DNA of 64,000 bases. It comes from Pseudomonadota bacterium (GTDB lineage: Bacteria; Cyanobacteriota; Vampirovibrionia; Obscuribacterales; Obscuribacteraceae). Position 1 is the stretch's first letter, and each line of letters begins with the position of its first letter. The translations under genes and the position numbers were made by a program. Of this stretch, positions 1 through 10,625 are shown piece after piece. The DNA lies in contig JAJPGY010000032.1 of NCBI GenBank assembly GCA_021325555.1, positions 99,439 through 163,438 on the forward strand, read 5' to 3'. The notes beneath the pieces were generated by a model. The model was not told the DNA's origin. It ran no database searches and saw only the letters and a list, made by a program, of their open reading frames with translations.

Positions 1-81
1 CAGCCCGCCGGCGGCGTATCGCCGGCCGGCGATACGGCCGGCACGGCGCTGTCGAATTCGCAGGCGGGACAGACGCACTAG
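1..81 (+). CDS. C-terminal tail of an upstream protein (partial)
   Basis: Frame 1 is open from the first base to a TAG at 79-81, encoding a Gly/Ala/Ser/Thr-rich tail ending AGQTH. The start lies outside the window. It runs in the same direction as the cNMP-binding gene that begins 25 bases later, so it could be the preceding gene of that operon. The stretch is too short and of too low complexity to identify, and an open frame of this length could arise by chance in GC-rich DNA. Confidence 0.4.
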   Translation, partial: QPAGGVSPAGDTAGTALSNSQAGQTH

Positions 82-105
82 AAGAGCAGGCGCCTGGCGC
101 GCAAG

Positions 106-1413
106 ATGATCCAGACACAGGAAGAGATAGTCCAGTTTCTCAAAGAACGCTCCATTCTACGGGTGCTGGAAGAGCGCATAATCGGCGGGCTGCTGCCGCT
201 GTTTGAGGAGATCACCTGCGGACCGGGGCACGTGGTGTTCAAACAGGGCGACGAGGCCGACGCGATTTACATCATCGTCGAGGGCTCCGTGGAGGTAATC
301 GACGACAGGCAGCCGCCGCGCGTTCTCGCCTATCTGACCAGCGGCGACTGCTTCGGGGAGATGGCTCTCTTGCAGGACACGCAACGCACAGCCACCGTGC
401 GCGTTCCCGAGGAGGCCGTATTGCTCAAGCTCCCCCGCAAGGCCTTCGAGGAGCTGCAGGCGTACTTCCCCGAGATCACGCGCGAGGTGACCGAGGTAAT
501 CAATCGCCGGCTTTCGGGCAAGCTTCCGCTGAGCACGCCCGGACTGCAGGGCAATCTTGCCTTCTTCGACCTGCCCACCGTCATTCAAACCGTGAGCGGC
601 TCCCGGCAGACAGGGGTGCTCAAGCTTACCGGGCGCGCCAGCAAGCCGGTGGCCGAGATCGCCGTCAAGCAGGGCAAGATTGTCCACGCCAGCTTCCTGC
701 ACCTGACCGGGGAGTTCGCCATATACGAGCTGCTGGCCAGGAACGAGTCGCTGGATTTCGTTTTCGACCAGCGCCGCGAGCTCGATCCATCAATCCCGAC
801 CGACAGGTCCATCGCCGACAAGGAGCCGTACAAGCTGCTTATGGAGGGGGCTCGCCGCGCCGATGAGCTGCCGAAAATAATGCGGGAGCTGGGGTGGCCG
901 GGCGGCGTTCCCGCACCAGTGTCCAGGCAGCCTGACTGGACCAAGATAAGGAGCGAGGACCTGGCGGTCGCCCGCAAGATCTGGCTTCTCGTGGAGGTCG
1001 GGCTCAGCGTCAAGCAGATCGCCGACAAGCTTCCCTACGATCGCTACACGCTTCTCTTCACGCTCAAGCTCATGAAAGAGCGTGGCATTCTGCGCGGCAA
1101 GTATGCCGTCTCCGAGGAGATTGAGGCACCATCTTCGGTGGCACCACTGGTCGAAGCGCTCAACATGGTCAGCGCCAATCTCGCCCCCATCCTGGGCAAG
1201 GATCAGACCAGGAACGCGCTGGTCAAGTCTCTTGTCGAGGCCTCTCAGAGTTACCCGATCCTTGCCAGCCTGAAGGTGCACCCCGACAACGCGACGCTGG
1301 ACGTGCGCTCGGCTGGCCCGGAGCTGTCGCAATCCAAGCAGGCCAAAGAGGCGATCAGGCGACTGGCGCAGACCTTCCTCCGCCTGAGCTCCGAGCTCGA
1401 GCCGGAAGGCTGA
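106..1413 (+). CDS. Cyclic-nucleotide-binding / DUF4388 (PATAN-like) regulator
   Basis: The 435-residue soluble protein has two recognisable parts. Residues about 10-135 form a cNMP-binding domain: GDEADAIYIIVEGSVEV strands followed by the phosphate-binding-cassette-like FGEMALLQDTQRTATV with the expected Arg. Residues about 148-260 match DUF4388 (LQGNLAFFDLPTVIQ, then TGVLKL and GKIVHA), a domain common in gliding and signalling proteins of Myxococcota and cyanobacterial relatives. The C-terminal third looks like a winged-helix-type segment (VEVGLSVKQIADKLPYDRYT) followed by a helical tail. There is no output enzyme, so it probably works as a ligand-sensing scaffold or regulator. An MglA GTPase is encoded 3 kb away beyond recG, which fits the usual DUF4388-MglA association. 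Confidence 0.8.
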   Translation: MIQTQEEIVQFLKERSILRVLEERIIGGLLPLFEEITCGPGHVVFKQGDEADAIYIIVEGSVEVIDDRQPPRVLAYLTSGDCFGEMALLQDTQRTATVRVPEEAVLLKLPRKAFEELQAYFPEITREVTEVINRRLSGKLPLSTPGLQGNLAFFDLPTVIQTVSGSRQTGVLKLTGRASKPVAEIAVKQGKIVHASFLHLTGEFAIYELLARNESLDFVFDQRRELDPSIPTDRSIADKEPYKLLMEGARRADELPKIMRELGWPGGVPAPVSRQPDWTKIRSEDLAVARKIWLLVEVGLSVKQIADKLPYDRYTLLFTLKLMKERGILRGKYAVSEEIEAPSSVAPLVEALNMVSANLAPILGKDQTRNALVKSLVEASQSYPILASLKVHPDNATLDVRSAGPELSQSKQAKEAIRRLAQTFLRLSSELEPEG

Positions 1414-1434
1414 TTTCGGCTATGAATTTGTCAA

Positions 1435-1448
1435 GCAAGCCGGCTTGC
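1435..1448. repeat. 14-bp perfect palindrome between convergent genes
   Basis: GCAAGCCGGCTTGC is its own reverse complement and lies in the 62-base gap between the converging cNMP-binding gene and recG. It could form a hairpin or cruciform and may contribute to bidirectional termination, but no T-run follows it on either strand. Confidence 0.4.
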
Positions 1449-1475
1449 CTTCTACCGCAGATCATGTGAGCCGGC

Positions 1476-4079
<2,604 letters not shown>

Positions 4080-4166
4080 CGGCTACCCCCGATGTATATA
4101 CGCGACGCGGCCTGGCGCCAGTTATAAGATGCAATGGATGCCGTGGAATTGCAAATGAGCCATGGC

Positions 4167-4745
4167 TTACTGCAAGCGGTTGAGAATCAGCTTGCTTATC
4201 GCCTTGAGCGTGGCGAAGACCCCCAGCCCTTCTGAGGCCACCGCCTCGAAGCTGGGCACCCCGCGGATATTGAGCTCCTTTTCCATCCGCTCGATCGGCA
4301 TCGCCGAGGCCAGGTCGCGCTTGTTGTATTGCAGCACCCAGGGGATGTTGTCGAGCGTCAGGCTGTATTCGGCCAGGTTCTCGATCATGTTTTGCAGCGA
4401 CTCGACGTTCTCCTTGGAGCGCATCGCATCCGAGTCAGCAACGAAGATGATGCCGTCCACGCCGTTCAAGATCAGCTTGCGGCTGGCGTTGTACTCGACC
4501 TGTCCGGGAACAGTGTAAAGCGAGAAGCGGGTCTTGAATCCCTGAACCGACCCCAGATCGAGCGGCAGGAAGTCGAAAAACAGCGTTCGCTCCGTCTCGG
4601 TGGCCAGGCTGATCAGCTCCCCGCGGGTGGTCGGAGCAAGCTGGCTGTGAATGTATTTGAGATTGGTAGTTTTGCCACCAAGCCCGGTGCCGTAGTAAAC
4701 AATTTTGCAGTTGATCTCTCGAGCCGCGTAGTTTACTAGTGCCAT
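4167..4745 (-). CDS. mglA: MglA-family small Ras-like GTPase
   Basis: This 192-residue GTPase matches MglA, the polarity switch of gliding bacteria, also found in many non-motile lineages. The sequence shows the P-loop [16 protein letters not shown], the MglA-specific switch [20 protein letters not shown] (the Asp of DxxG is absent, as in other MglA) and the G4 motif NKRDL. It is cytoplasmic. No MglB/roadblock GAP gene lies in the window. recG follows on the same strand. The ATG at 4745 begins the canonical [20 protein letters not shown]-terminus. Confidence 0.93.
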   Translation of the reverse strand: MALVNYAAREINCKIVYYGTGLGGKTTNLKYIHSQLAPTTRGELISLATETERTLFFDFLPLDLGSVQGFKTRFSLYTVPGQVEYNASRKLILNGVDGIIFVADSDAMRSKENVESLQNMIENLAEYSLTLDNIPWVLQYNKRDLASAMPIERMEKELNIRGVPSFEAVASEGLGVFATLKAISKLILNRLQ

Positions 4746-5207
4746 CCTTGCGCCCCTGCCCCACCGGCGCTAACCCCGACCATTCTGTCTTGCCCGCACC
4801 TGGCAGCCTTTCTCAAGCGTATGCAGTCCTGTCGATTGAGCATGAAGGATCGAGACCCCGCCGGGATTATCTCATCGCCACTCACCCCTTGATAACACCC
4901 TTCGAGCCCGGTCTCAAGAAGCCAGCAGTGAGCTTAAAAACAGACTACCATGATATTAATCATTGCTGCTAACTGACAAGTCTAATTGTTGCCCGCGCTC
5001 CTTGCATCATGACAATATTAGTATTTCCGGAACAGGCGCCGCATCGTGCTACAATTGCTGCTTTGCGGTCGGGACGGGCTTCGCCTCCCGGTCTCGGGGC
5101 CTGGAACCAGCAGCAGGGCAGTGTTCTGGCGGTTGGCAGGCGGTCCGGGAATCGCGGCGGCTCGAGGTAGCCGGTCGTCTACAGGAGCATTGGGAAGGAA
5201 TAAAGCC
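4746..5207. other. 462-base intergenic region between mglA and rpmB
   Basis: This is the divergent region between mglA (leftward) and rpmB (rightward). GC falls noticeably around 4880-5060 relative to the flanks. Apart from the extended -10 candidate before rpmB I see no coding capacity with convincing codon use, no RNA gene and no clear repeat. It presumably holds both promoters and the rpmB leader. Confidence 0.5.
5047..5055 (+). promoter_or_regulatory. Candidate extended -10 promoter for rpmB
   Basis: TGCTACAAT fits an extended -10 element (TGn plus a 5/6 match to TATAAT). The best -35 candidate is poor, as often with extended -10 promoters. It would give a leader of about 145 bases before rpmB. 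Confidence 0.35.
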
Positions 5208-5411
5208 ATGGCCAGACGTTGTGATGTTTGCGGGAAGGGCCCGATGACCGGTTATAACTACACATTCCTTCGTTCGCACTGGAACCCGCACACCAAGCGG
5301 CGCTGGCTGCCCAACCTGCAGCCGGTCAAGGCCCGCATCGGCAGCGCCGTCAAGCGCCTGAAAGTGTGCACCAGCTGCATCAAAGCCGGCAAGGTAGCCA
5401 GAGCCGTATAG
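5208..5411 (+). CDS. rpmB: 50S ribosomal protein L28
   Basis: This 67-residue protein starts MARRCDVCGKGPMTGYNYTF and contains SHWNPHTKRRWLPNLQ, both typical of L28, a component of the large ribosomal subunit. CDVC near the N-terminus and CTSC near the C-terminus provide four cysteines, so this is the zinc-binding (C+) form. The open frame extends further upstream, but the ATG at 5208 begins the conserved protein and has a GGAAGGA Shine-Dalgarno at about 5193-5199. The gene is convergent with hslO, whose stop lies 1 base beyond. Confidence 0.96.
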   Translation: MARRCDVCGKGPMTGYNYTFLRSHWNPHTKRRWLPNLQPVKARIGSAVKRLKVCTSCIKAGKVARAV

Positions 5412-5412
5412 C

Positions 5413-6285
5413 CTAGCCCTGGGCCAGGTCGAGCAGCCGCTCGCGGCCCACGTGATAGATGGCATTGCAGAAGTGGCAGCGGCCCTCGGCTTGCCCTTCC
5501 TCCTCGGCCATGGAGAGCAGATCCTTCTTGTCGAGCACCTTCAGGGCCTCGACGAATCGCTCGCTCGAGCACTTGCAGTAGAACGTGAGCGGCTGCACAT
5601 CGGTCAGCGCGTGCACCGCAAAGCCGTTCAGGATCCGCTTGAGCATGGCCTCCAGGCTCATGCCGCGGCGCATGAGAAAGGTGAACGACCCGAACGTGGA
5701 GACGTTGTTCTCGATCTGGCAGATCGTCTCCTCCGAGTGGTCCGGCAGCAGCTGCACAATGAGCCCGCCGGCGGCCTCGACGCCCCGCGGTCCCAGATGG
5801 GTTCCCACAATGACGATCGAGCCGGTCTGCGCGGAGGCGACCAGATAGCGGTTGATGTCCTCGCCGACCTCGCCGGAGGCAAGCTCCACGGTGGATGTGT
5901 AAGGGATGCCGTAGCCCACGTCGTGCGTCACCTGCAGATAGCCGGTGTGCCCGATGGCGCCTGCAACATCAAAATTTCCCAGGGAGTTAAGCGGCAACTC
6001 GACCTGGGGATTCTCAACGTAGCCTCTGACTGTTCCTTTGGGCGACGCATCCACCCACACTCTGCCCAGCGGACCGTTACCCTGGAATTTCAGGATCACC
6101 TGTCCCTGTTTGGCGACCATGGCGGCCAGCAAGGCCCCGCCGGTGAGCGCTCTGCCCAGCGCCGCCGTGGCCGTGTAGGAAAGATTATGCCGCTCCCGCG
6201 CCTCTTCAACCAGGTTTGTCGTTGTCGCTATGACCGCACGGATGGTGCCATCGGATGAAATCGCCCTTAAGACACCGTCAGCCAT
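5413..6285 (-). CDS. hslO: Redox-regulated chaperone Hsp33
   Basis: Hsp33 is a cytosolic holdase switched on by oxidation of its zinc centre. The 290-residue product has the N-terminal fold (MADGVLRAISSDGTIRAV), the central GALLAAMVAKQGQVILKFQG and GPLGRVWVDA segments, and the C-terminal switch CKCSSERF ... CHFCNAIYHV, the CxC-x(n)-CxxC zinc motif. ATG 6285 is preferred over the upstream GTG at 6294 because an AGGGG Shine-Dalgarno is correctly spaced before it. It lies 30 bases after prmC on the same strand, so it is probably the distal gene of the prfA-prmC-hslO transcript. Confidence 0.95.
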   Translation of the reverse strand: MADGVLRAISSDGTIRAVIATTTNLVEEARERHNLSYTATAALGRALTGGALLAAMVAKQGQVILKFQGNGPLGRVWVDASPKGTVRGYVENPQVELPLNSLGNFDVAGAIGHTGYLQVTHDVGYGIPYTSTVELASGEVGEDINRYLVASAQTGSIVIVGTHLGPRGVEAAGGLIVQLLPDHSEETICQIENNVSTFGSFTFLMRRGMSLEAMLKRILNGFAVHALTDVQPLTFYCKCSSERFVEALKVLDKKDLLSMAEEEGQAEGRCHFCNAIYHVGRERLLDLAQG

Positions 6286-6315
6286 CAACACCACCCCTGA
6301 AAGAGCCTAGTTACC

Positions 6316-7206
6316 TTATTCTAGCAGTTTCTTAGATTTTGAAAATGAGGAATCCGGCGCCACCGCCGAGACCACGCGCAACAGACCGTTGACGTCCGCA
6401 TGCGTGGAGATGCGCTGCCAGCCTTTGTCGCGAAAGATAGACCTCACCTGCTCGGCCTGCCCGTCGCCCACTTCCAGCACCACAAAGCCGCCGCCCTTCA
6501 GGTGCCCGGGAGCAATCGTGCTGAGCTTCCGATAAAAGCCGAGCCCATCATCATCCTCCCCGAAAAGCGCCTCCGGGGGCTCGTGCTCGCCAACCTCCCT
6601 GTCCAGGGAGCCGGCCTGGGATCTGGGGATATAGGGCGGGTTGGAGACAATCGCGTCCAGATTATCGGGCAGACAGGAAATCCAGGGCCCGTGAACCAGG
6701 GTCATGCGCTCGAAGACCTTGTGGGCGAGCGCGTTCTGCCTGGTAGCGGCCACCGCCGCCGGCGATATGTCGATAGCCGTCAGCCGAGCATCCGCCAGGC
6801 GCTTGAGCAGGGCGATCGTGATCGCGCCCGAGCCGCAGCCGATCTCGGCCAGGTGCGGCGCCGGCAGGCCGGCGGTGAGCTCAAGGGCGACCTCCACCAG
6901 GCTCTCGGTGTCGGTGCGGGGGATGAAGACGCCCGGACAGACGGCCAGCTTCAGCCCCATGAAGTCGGCGCTGCCCAGGCAGTACTGCAGCGGCACGCGC
7001 TGCGCCCGGCGGCGCAGGATGCTGCGGATCACCCGCCACTGCTCGTCGTCGATCGGATCGTTGGCCTTTAGGACTTGCTGGGCCGGCGTCAGCCCCGTCA
7101 CGTGCTCGAAGATGAGCTCGGCCTCGCGCTGGCTCTCCAGGCTCTCTATTCCGGCAGCCCGGAGAGCGCCGGCCAGCTCCTTTTTTAACTGTGCCAGGCT
7201 GGACAA
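6316..7206 (-). CDS. prmC: Release factor glutamine methyltransferase PrmC (HemK)
   Basis: PrmC methylates the Gln of the GGQ loop in RF1 and RF2 using SAM. The 296-residue protein has the N-terminal helical substrate-recognition domain, the SAM site LAEIGCGSGAITIALL and the catalytic SNPPYIPRSQ. A TTG start at 7206 is supported by GGAG 5 bases upstream and by the N-terminal length expected for the family. The gene starts 11 bases after the prfA stop, the classic prfA-prmC pairing of enzyme and substrate. Confidence 0.95.
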   Translation of the reverse strand: MSSLAQLKKELAGALRAAGIESLESQREAELIFEHVTGLTPAQQVLKANDPIDDEQWRVIRSILRRRAQRVPLQYCLGSADFMGLKLAVCPGVFIPRTDTESLVEVALELTAGLPAPHLAEIGCGSGAITIALLKRLADARLTAIDISPAAVAATRQNALAHKVFERMTLVHGPWISCLPDNLDAIVSNPPYIPRSQAGSLDREVGEHEPPEALFGEDDDGLGFYRKLSTIAPGHLKGGGFVVLEVGDGQAEQVRSIFRDKGWQRISTHADVNGLLRVVSAVAPDSSFSKSKKLLE

Positions 7207-7217
7207 CGGATCTCCCG

Positions 7218-8300
7218 TCAGGCGGCGCCCGCCGTCTCGGACAGAAGCTTCTGCTGGTTGTCCAGGATGTTGGCCTCGATGAGCTTGTCCAGGTCGCCTT
7301 CCAGGACCTGCTCGAGGCTGAAGTTCATGTTGAGCCGGTGATCGGTGACGCGGTTGTCCTTGTAGTTGTAGGTGCGGATCTTCTCCGAGCGATCGCCGGT
7401 GCCTACCTGGGAGCGGCGCTGATCGGTTATCGCCTGCAACTGAGCCTCGAGCTCCATCTTGTAGAGCTTTGCCCGCAGGATCTGCTTTGCCCGCTCCTTG
7501 TTCTGCAGCTGGCTGCGCTCCTCGGAACAGGCGACCACAAGCCCGCTCGGTTTGTGCACGATGCGCACCGCCGTCTCCACCTTGTTGACGTTCTGTCCGC
7601 CGGCGCCGCCGGAGCGCATGGTGGTTATCTCCAGATCGTTGTCGTTCAGCTGGACGTCGATATCGTCGACCTCCGGCATCACGGCCACGGTCGCCGTCGA
7701 TGTGTGGACGCGGCCGGACGCTTCCGTCACCGGCACGCGCTGCACCCGGTGCACGCCCGACTCGTACTTGAGCCGGCTGTAGACGTTGTCGCCGTGTATG
7801 TTAGCAATCACCTCTTTGTAGCCGCCAATTTCACCGTCGCTGTGGCTGGCAATCTCCACCTTCCAGCCCTGCTTGTCCGCATATTTCAGATAGAGGCGAA
7901 GCAGGTCCCCGGCGAACAAAGATGCCTCGTCGCCGCCGGTGCCGGCCCGGATCTCGAGGATAATGTCCTTATCGTCCATGGGGTCCCGCGGCAGAAGGAG
8001 AACACGCAACCTGTCGGCTAGATTCTCTTCGCGGGCCCGCAGCTCGGACACCTCCGTCTCGGCCATGTCGCGCAGATCCCGGTCGGTCTCCGTGCGCAGG
8101 ATCTCTTGAGCGCCGCTCAGCTGCCGCTGCACCTCCTGCCACTTGTGATATGTCTCCACGGTCGTCTCCAGCCCGCGGCGCGCCTTGGCCAGCTGCTTGA
8201 ACTGGCCGGGGTCGGCAAGGACGGCCGGATCCGCAAGCCTCTGCTCGAGCTCGTTGTAGGTTTTTTCTATCTCGTTCAGCTTTTCGATGAAGTGGTCCAT
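7218..8300 (-). CDS. prfA: Peptide chain release factor 1
   Basis: RF1 recognises UAA and UAG and triggers peptidyl-tRNA hydrolysis. The 360-residue length is standard. The protein carries [20 protein letters not shown], the RF1-type specificity loop [14 protein letters not shown] (PxT rather than SPF of RF2) and the catalytic [19 protein letters not shown] with GGQ. ATG 8300 begins a typical N-terminal coiled region. prmC, which modifies it, follows directly. rpmE, often upstream, is absent; tRNA-Ser lies there instead. Confidence 0.97.
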   Translation of the reverse strand: MDHFIEKLNEIEKTYNELEQRLADPAVLADPGQFKQLAKARRGLETTVETYHKWQEVQRQLSGAQEILRTETDRDLRDMAETEVSELRAREENLADRLRVLLLPRDPMDDKDIILEIRAGTGGDEASLFAGDLLRLYLKYADKQGWKVEIASHSDGEIGGYKEVIANIHGDNVYSRLKYESGVHRVQRVPVTEASGRVHTSTATVAVMPEVDDIDVQLNDNDLEITTMRSGGAGGQNVNKVETAVRIVHKPSGLVVACSEERSQLQNKERAKQILRAKLYKMELEAQLQAITDQRRSQVGTGDRSEKIRTYNYKDNRVTDHRLNMNFSLEQVLEGDLDKLIEANILDNQQKLLSETAGAA

Positions 8301-8429
8301 ATCTTTGCCGGGCCGCGTCCGCCGTCGTTGACAACCAGGCCTACATTATCACAGAAGCGCTCTTCAGCCGCCTGTTATAGGAAATGATTAGCTTGTGCCG
8401 CCGGGCCAATCCGGGCCGGCTAATAAAAG

Positions 8430-8520
8430 TGGCGGAGAGGGAGGGATTCGAACCCTCGCTGCGCTTGTGACGCAGACAGTCTTTCCAGGACTGCACGATA
8501 GACCACTCTGACACCTCTCC
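8430..8520 (-). tRNA. tRNA-Ser (anticodon GGA)
   Basis: Read on the minus strand from 8520: acceptor GGAGAGG pairs with CCTCTCC; the anticodon arm is CAGTC-CTGGAAA-GACTG, giving anticodon GGA; there is a long variable arm typical of class II tRNA, then GAGGG-TTCGAAT-CCCTC as T arm, discriminator G and an encoded CCA. Total 91 nt. It lies between prfA and the repeat block downstream of tpiA and may be processed from a shared minus-strand transcript. Confidence 0.97.
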
Positions 8521-8533
8521 ACATATATATGCG

Positions 8534-8648
8534 ACGCCGACTGAGACTCGATTGCTTCTCAAGCCGTCCGAAGCGGCGTCGCCTGCCTCCGCTTTAGACG
8601 CTTCGGCTGCGGATTGCTCCTCGCAATCCTTTGCCTTCGCTAGGCTCC
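8534..8648. repeat. 115-bp direct repeat, copy A
   Basis: The first copy of a 115-base sequence repeated with a 125-base period at 8659-8773; the copies differ at one position. On the minus strand (sense of tpiA and tRNA-Ser) it folds into hairpin 1, GGATTGC-GAGGA-GCAATCC (8611-8629), then hairpin 2 with CCGAAGCG pairing to CGCTTCGG. The hairpin 1 core recurs with compensatory changes at 63930-63948. Confidence 0.9.
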
Positions 8649-8658
8649 CTTATTCTAC

Positions 8659-8773
8659 ACGCCGACTGAGACTCGATTGCTTCTCAAGCCGTCCGAAGCG
8701 GCGTCGCCTGCCTCCGCTTTAGACGCTTCGGCTGCGGATTGCTCCTGGCAATCCTTTGCCTTCGCTAGGCTCC
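8659..8773. repeat. 115-bp direct repeat, copy B
   Basis: The second copy of the 115-base repeat, 125 bases from copy A. The only difference falls in the loop of hairpin 1 (8736-8754), leaving the stem intact. It sits just downstream of the tpiA stop and upstream of tRNA-Ser in the direction of transcription. Confidence 0.9.
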
Positions 8774-8813
8774 TTCTCCCCTTTTGTTGCCGGGTCCGGC
8801 GGTAAATTATAGC

Positions 8814-9617
8814 TTATGACTTTGCTGCGGCGGGTTGAACTTTCTTCTGGGCCGAGCGGATGATGGCCACGAACTCTTCGGCGTTCAAGCTGGCGCCGCC
8901 GACCAGGGCGCCGTCCAATTCGGGTTGGGCCAGCTGCTCGTCGATGTTGGAGGCCTTGACGCTCCCGCCGTAAAGGACCGGGATCGACGCGGCCAGGTCG
9001 CGGTTGGCATAAAGATTGCCTATTGTGGAGCGAATCACGGCTGCTACCCGGTTGGCCTCGACTGCTTCGCAAACCTTGCCTGTCCCGATCGCCCAGACCG
9101 GCTCGTAGGCGACGATGAGCCCGGACAGCTGGGCGGCGTCCAGATCATCCAACGCGGCAGCGGTCTGACGGCTGACCACGGCGTCGGTCAGGTGGTTTTC
9201 CCGTTCGTCCACCGTCTCGCCCACGCAGACGATCGGGATCAAACCGTGGCGGACAGCCGCCTTCAGCTTGAGGTTGACTGTGGCGTTGGTCTCGCCGAAA
9301 AACTGGCGGCGCTCCGAATGCCCGATAATGACGTACTTTACGCCCAGCTCAAGCAGCATGGGTGGGGAGATTTCGCCCGTGTAGGCCCCGGAATCCCGAT
9401 GGTCCATGTTCTGGGCGCCGACGGCCAGGGGGCTGTTGACGCAGACCTGGAGCACCGGCTCCAGGCTTGTAAAGGAAGGACACAGAACCACCGCGGGCAG
9501 GTCGCGCTCCGTCTCCAGGGCGTCCCTGACAGCCCCGGCAAGCTCGCGCGCCTCGGGCCGGGTCTTGTGCATCTTCCAGTTGCCGGCAATGACCAGTTGG
9601 CGTTGTTTTACACTCAC
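8814..9617 (-). CDS. tpiA: Triosephosphate isomerase
   Basis: TpiA interconverts dihydroxyacetone phosphate and glyceraldehyde 3-phosphate in glycolysis. The catalytic Lys is in GNWKMHKT, His in IIGHSERRQFFGET and Glu in VAYEPVWAIGTGK; YGGSVKASN binds the phosphate. The open frame extends upstream to 9812, but the family N-terminus begins near VKQRQLVIAGNWKM. I chose GTG 9617, which has GAGGA 7 bases upstream, giving 267 residues. It is divergent from lipA, about 110 bases apart. Confidence 0.95.
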   Translation of the reverse strand: MSVKQRQLVIAGNWKMHKTRPEARELAGAVRDALETERDLPAVVLCPSFTSLEPVLQVCVNSPLAVGAQNMDHRDSGAYTGEISPPMLLELGVKYVIIGHSERRQFFGETNATVNLKLKAAVRHGLIPIVCVGETVDERENHLTDAVVSRQTAAALDDLDAAQLSGLIVAYEPVWAIGTGKVCEAVEANRVAAVIRSTIGNLYANRDLAASIPVLYGGSVKASNIDEQLAQPELDGALVGGASLNAEEFVAIIRSAQKKVQPAAAKS

Positions 9618-9726
9618 CTTTCCATCCTCGAGAGAAGAAGGCGCCGGGGCGCAATCAGATGAGATTTTAATATACGGGCGATGGCTTAGAATAGCTGCAT
9701 AACTTTTCTTGTCCGGTCGAGATCTC

Positions 9727-10623
9727 ATGCCAGAGCGACAACCACAGATCAATTCCCCTGCCGGCAGGCGGGAGCGGCTGCCCGAGTGGGTGCGGCGGTC
9801 CGTGCTCAACACGGAGGAGAACCGCCAGGTGCGCCAGATCCTGAAGGATCAGCAGCTGAACACCATCTGTGAGAGCGGTCGCTGCCCGAACAAGGGCGAG
9901 TGCTGGGCGGCGGGGACCGCGACGTTTCTGCTCATGGGCCCTGTCTGCACGCGAACCTGCCGGTTCTGCTCGGTCAACAAGGGCCGCCCCGCGCCCCTCG
10001 ATGCGGACGAGCCGCTGCGCGTGGCCAGCGCTTGCAAGCAGATGGGGCTCAGGCACGTGGTTCTCACCTCCGTCAACCGGGATGAGCTGCCGGATCAGGG
10101 GGCGGAGCACTTCGCCGCCACCATCTCCGCGCTTCACGAGACGATTCCGGGCATCGCGGTCGAGGTGCTCACCCCGGATTTCCAGGGACGCAAGGACCTG
10201 ATCGCCATCGTGCTGGAGGCCGGCCCGGTTGTCTTCAACCACAACCTGGAGACCGTGCCGCGCCTGTACAGGGCTGTCCGCCCCGGATCCAAATACGACC
10301 GGTCCTTGAGCGTTCTGGCGGCGGCCAAGCAGATCAACCCAAACATTCACACCAAGTCGGGTCTCATGCTCGGTCTGGGCGAAACCAGGCAGGAGGTGCT
10401 GTCCGTGCTCGCGGACTTGCGGAAGGTCGACTGCGATTTTGTCACCCTGGGCCAGTACCTCCGTCCGAGCCGGGATCAGCTGGCGGTGCAAAGGTACATA
10501 AGCCCCGAGGAGTTCGAGGCTCTGGGCGCCGCAGCCCGGGACATGGGCTTCAAGATGGTTCATTCCGGTCCCCTGGTCAGAAGCTCCTACCACGCCGGCG
10601 AGCTGGCGGGGCAGCTGGCGTAG
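9727..10623 (+). CDS. lipA: Lipoyl synthase
   Basis: LipA is a radical SAM enzyme that inserts two sulfurs into protein-bound octanoyl groups. The auxiliary-cluster motif CESGRCPNKGECW and the radical SAM motif CTRTCRFCSV are present, and the C-terminal RSSYHAGEL supplies the conserved Ser. ATG 9727 is preferred over an in-frame TTG at 9709, giving 298 residues, the usual family length. Two more genes follow within a few bases or overlapping (TPR protein, cobS), forming a three-gene operon. Confidence 0.96.
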   Translation: MPERQPQINSPAGRRERLPEWVRRSVLNTEENRQVRQILKDQQLNTICESGRCPNKGECWAAGTATFLLMGPVCTRTCRFCSVNKGRPAPLDADEPLRVASACKQMGLRHVVLTSVNRDELPDQGAEHFAATISALHETIPGIAVEVLTPDFQGRKDLIAIVLEAGPVVFNHNLETVPRLYRAVRPGSKYDRSLSVLAAAKQINPNIHTKSGLMLGLGETRQEVLSVLADLRKVDCDFVTLGQYLRPSRDQLAVQRYISPEEFEALGAAARDMGFKMVHSGPLVRSSYHAGELAGQLA

Positions 10624-10625
10624 AT

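Noticed and set aside
157..702. Long frames on the strand opposite real genes (for example 157-702, 2004-3293, 27775-29280, 24666-26381)
   Set aside because: They overlap genes with clear conserved motifs; long antisense frames are expected at this GC content and have Arg/Pro/Gly-rich composition.
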